Shown: in pieces, positions 40,292 to 40,484 of the stretch
How positions within the stretch are numbered: the first letter of the stretch is position 1
How the letters are laid out: every line of letters starts with the position of its first letter
Source of the DNA: Gammaproteobacteria bacterium
GTDB lineage: Bacteria; Pseudomonadota; Gammaproteobacteria; SZUA-152
NCBI GenBank assembly: GCA_022627515.1
Contig: JAKEGK010000285.1
Coordinates: 1 to 40,484, forward strand
Direction: 5' to 3'
Length of the DNA stretch: 40,484 nt
Made by a program: the position numbers and the translations under genes
Notes under the pieces: generated by a model
The model's input: only the letters and a program-made list of their open reading frames with translations
What the model was told of the DNA's origin: nothing
Database searches by the model: none

Positions 40292-40484
40292 CTATTTGAC
40301 GAGAAAACCGCTCGGCAAGTGCTGGATATCAATATCCAGCACTTTTGGCAGCACAATCATTATAAACAGCGTAATCAGCAAAGTCCCTAACAGATTCAGC
40401 GCAAATCCTGCTTTAGCCATCTGCGGAATGATAACGGCGCGGCTGGCAAATACAATCGCGTTGGGGGGCGTGGCGACCGGCAGC
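40292..40484 (-). CDS. SLC13/DASS-family transporter, C-terminal end (cut by window edge)
   Basis: The last 63 residues of a protein whose start lies beyond the right edge, ending at TAG (40292-40294). The segment LPVATPPNAIVFASRAVIIP is the characteristic motif of divalent anion/sodium symporters (SLC13/DASS), and FALNLLGTLLITLFIMIVLP is the final membrane helix. Members import dicarboxylates, citrate or sulfate with sodium. The substrate cannot be told from this fragment. Confidence 0.85.
   Translation of the reverse strand, partial: LPVATPPNAIVFASRAVIIPQMAKAGFALNLLGTLLITLFIMIVLPKVLDIDIQHLPSGFLVK
40317..40344. repeat. Perfect 13-bp inverted repeat in the transporter's last codons
   Basis: AAGTGCTGGATAT (40317-40329) and ATATCCAGCACTT (40332-40344) are perfect reverse complements with a two-base loop. 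The palindrome lies inside the coding sequence about 25 bp before the stop codon and encodes part of KVLDIDIQHL. It could form a tight hairpin in the mRNA. Confidence 0.8.

Overview
The window looks like a chromosomal segment of a free-living gammaproteobacterium of roughly 50% GC. The evidence is an RhlB-type DEAD-box helicase, a PatZ/Pka-type acyl-CoA-synthetase-like lysine acetyltransferase, a type IV pilin, many lipoproteins with lipoboxes, and outer-membrane barrels. The species cannot be named from sequence alone. No rRNA, tRNA, CRISPR array, insertion sequence or phage gene was seen.

Layout. 1-10 kb: cell-envelope and exported proteins, namely a Sel1-repeat protein, an arylsulfotransferase-like lipoprotein, a 941-residue propeller/PKD lipoprotein, a PilA-type pilin, a small outer-membrane barrel and a membrane-anchored M16 peptidase. 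10.4-16.8 kb: a three-gene run of an ExeA/XrtA-type AAA ATPase with a transmembrane segment and periplasmic tail, an outer-membrane barrel, and a very large Ig-like lipoprotein. 17-22 kb: a patZ-like gene split by a frameshift, then a convergent rhlB-lipoprotein pair and the remnant of a flavodoxin-fold quinone reductase. 22.4-28.5 kb: a cyclopropane-fatty-acid-synthase-like methyltransferase overlapping a geranylgeranyl-reductase-type flavoprotein, then a MacAB-type efflux system with ATPase and permease encoded separately.

28.8-34.9 kb holds the most interesting module. A RimK-like ATP-grasp ligase and a DUF155/RMD1-type membrane protein run leftward. Divergently, a DUF2817 M14-type carboxypeptidase, a GNAT-C39 peptidase fusion and a DUF1704 (QEGLA, MATCAP-like) metallopeptidase run rightward. 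The 144-bp divergent promoter region contains strong TTGTTG/CAACAA palindromes. One ligase with three different peptidases and an acetyltransferase suggests a system that adds amino-acid tags to a protein or peptide and trims them off again. It resembles, at family level, the ligases and carboxypeptidases that edit tubulin tails.

35-40.5 kb: an alpha/beta-hydrolase fused to a TlpA-type thioredoxin, a small secreted protein, a glutamate dehydrogenase with an upstream HxlR regulator, and a divergent small-ORF/DUF2024/cytochrome P460 run with a candidate HxlR operator. The window ends inside an SLC13/DASS-type transporter.

Three intergenic copies (about 16.9, 27.1 and 40.1 kb) of a roughly 100-bp structured repeat share a conserved core. 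Their inner and outer stems differ in sequence between copies but remain complementary within each copy, which is good evidence that the folded structure is maintained or is part of the insertion mechanism.
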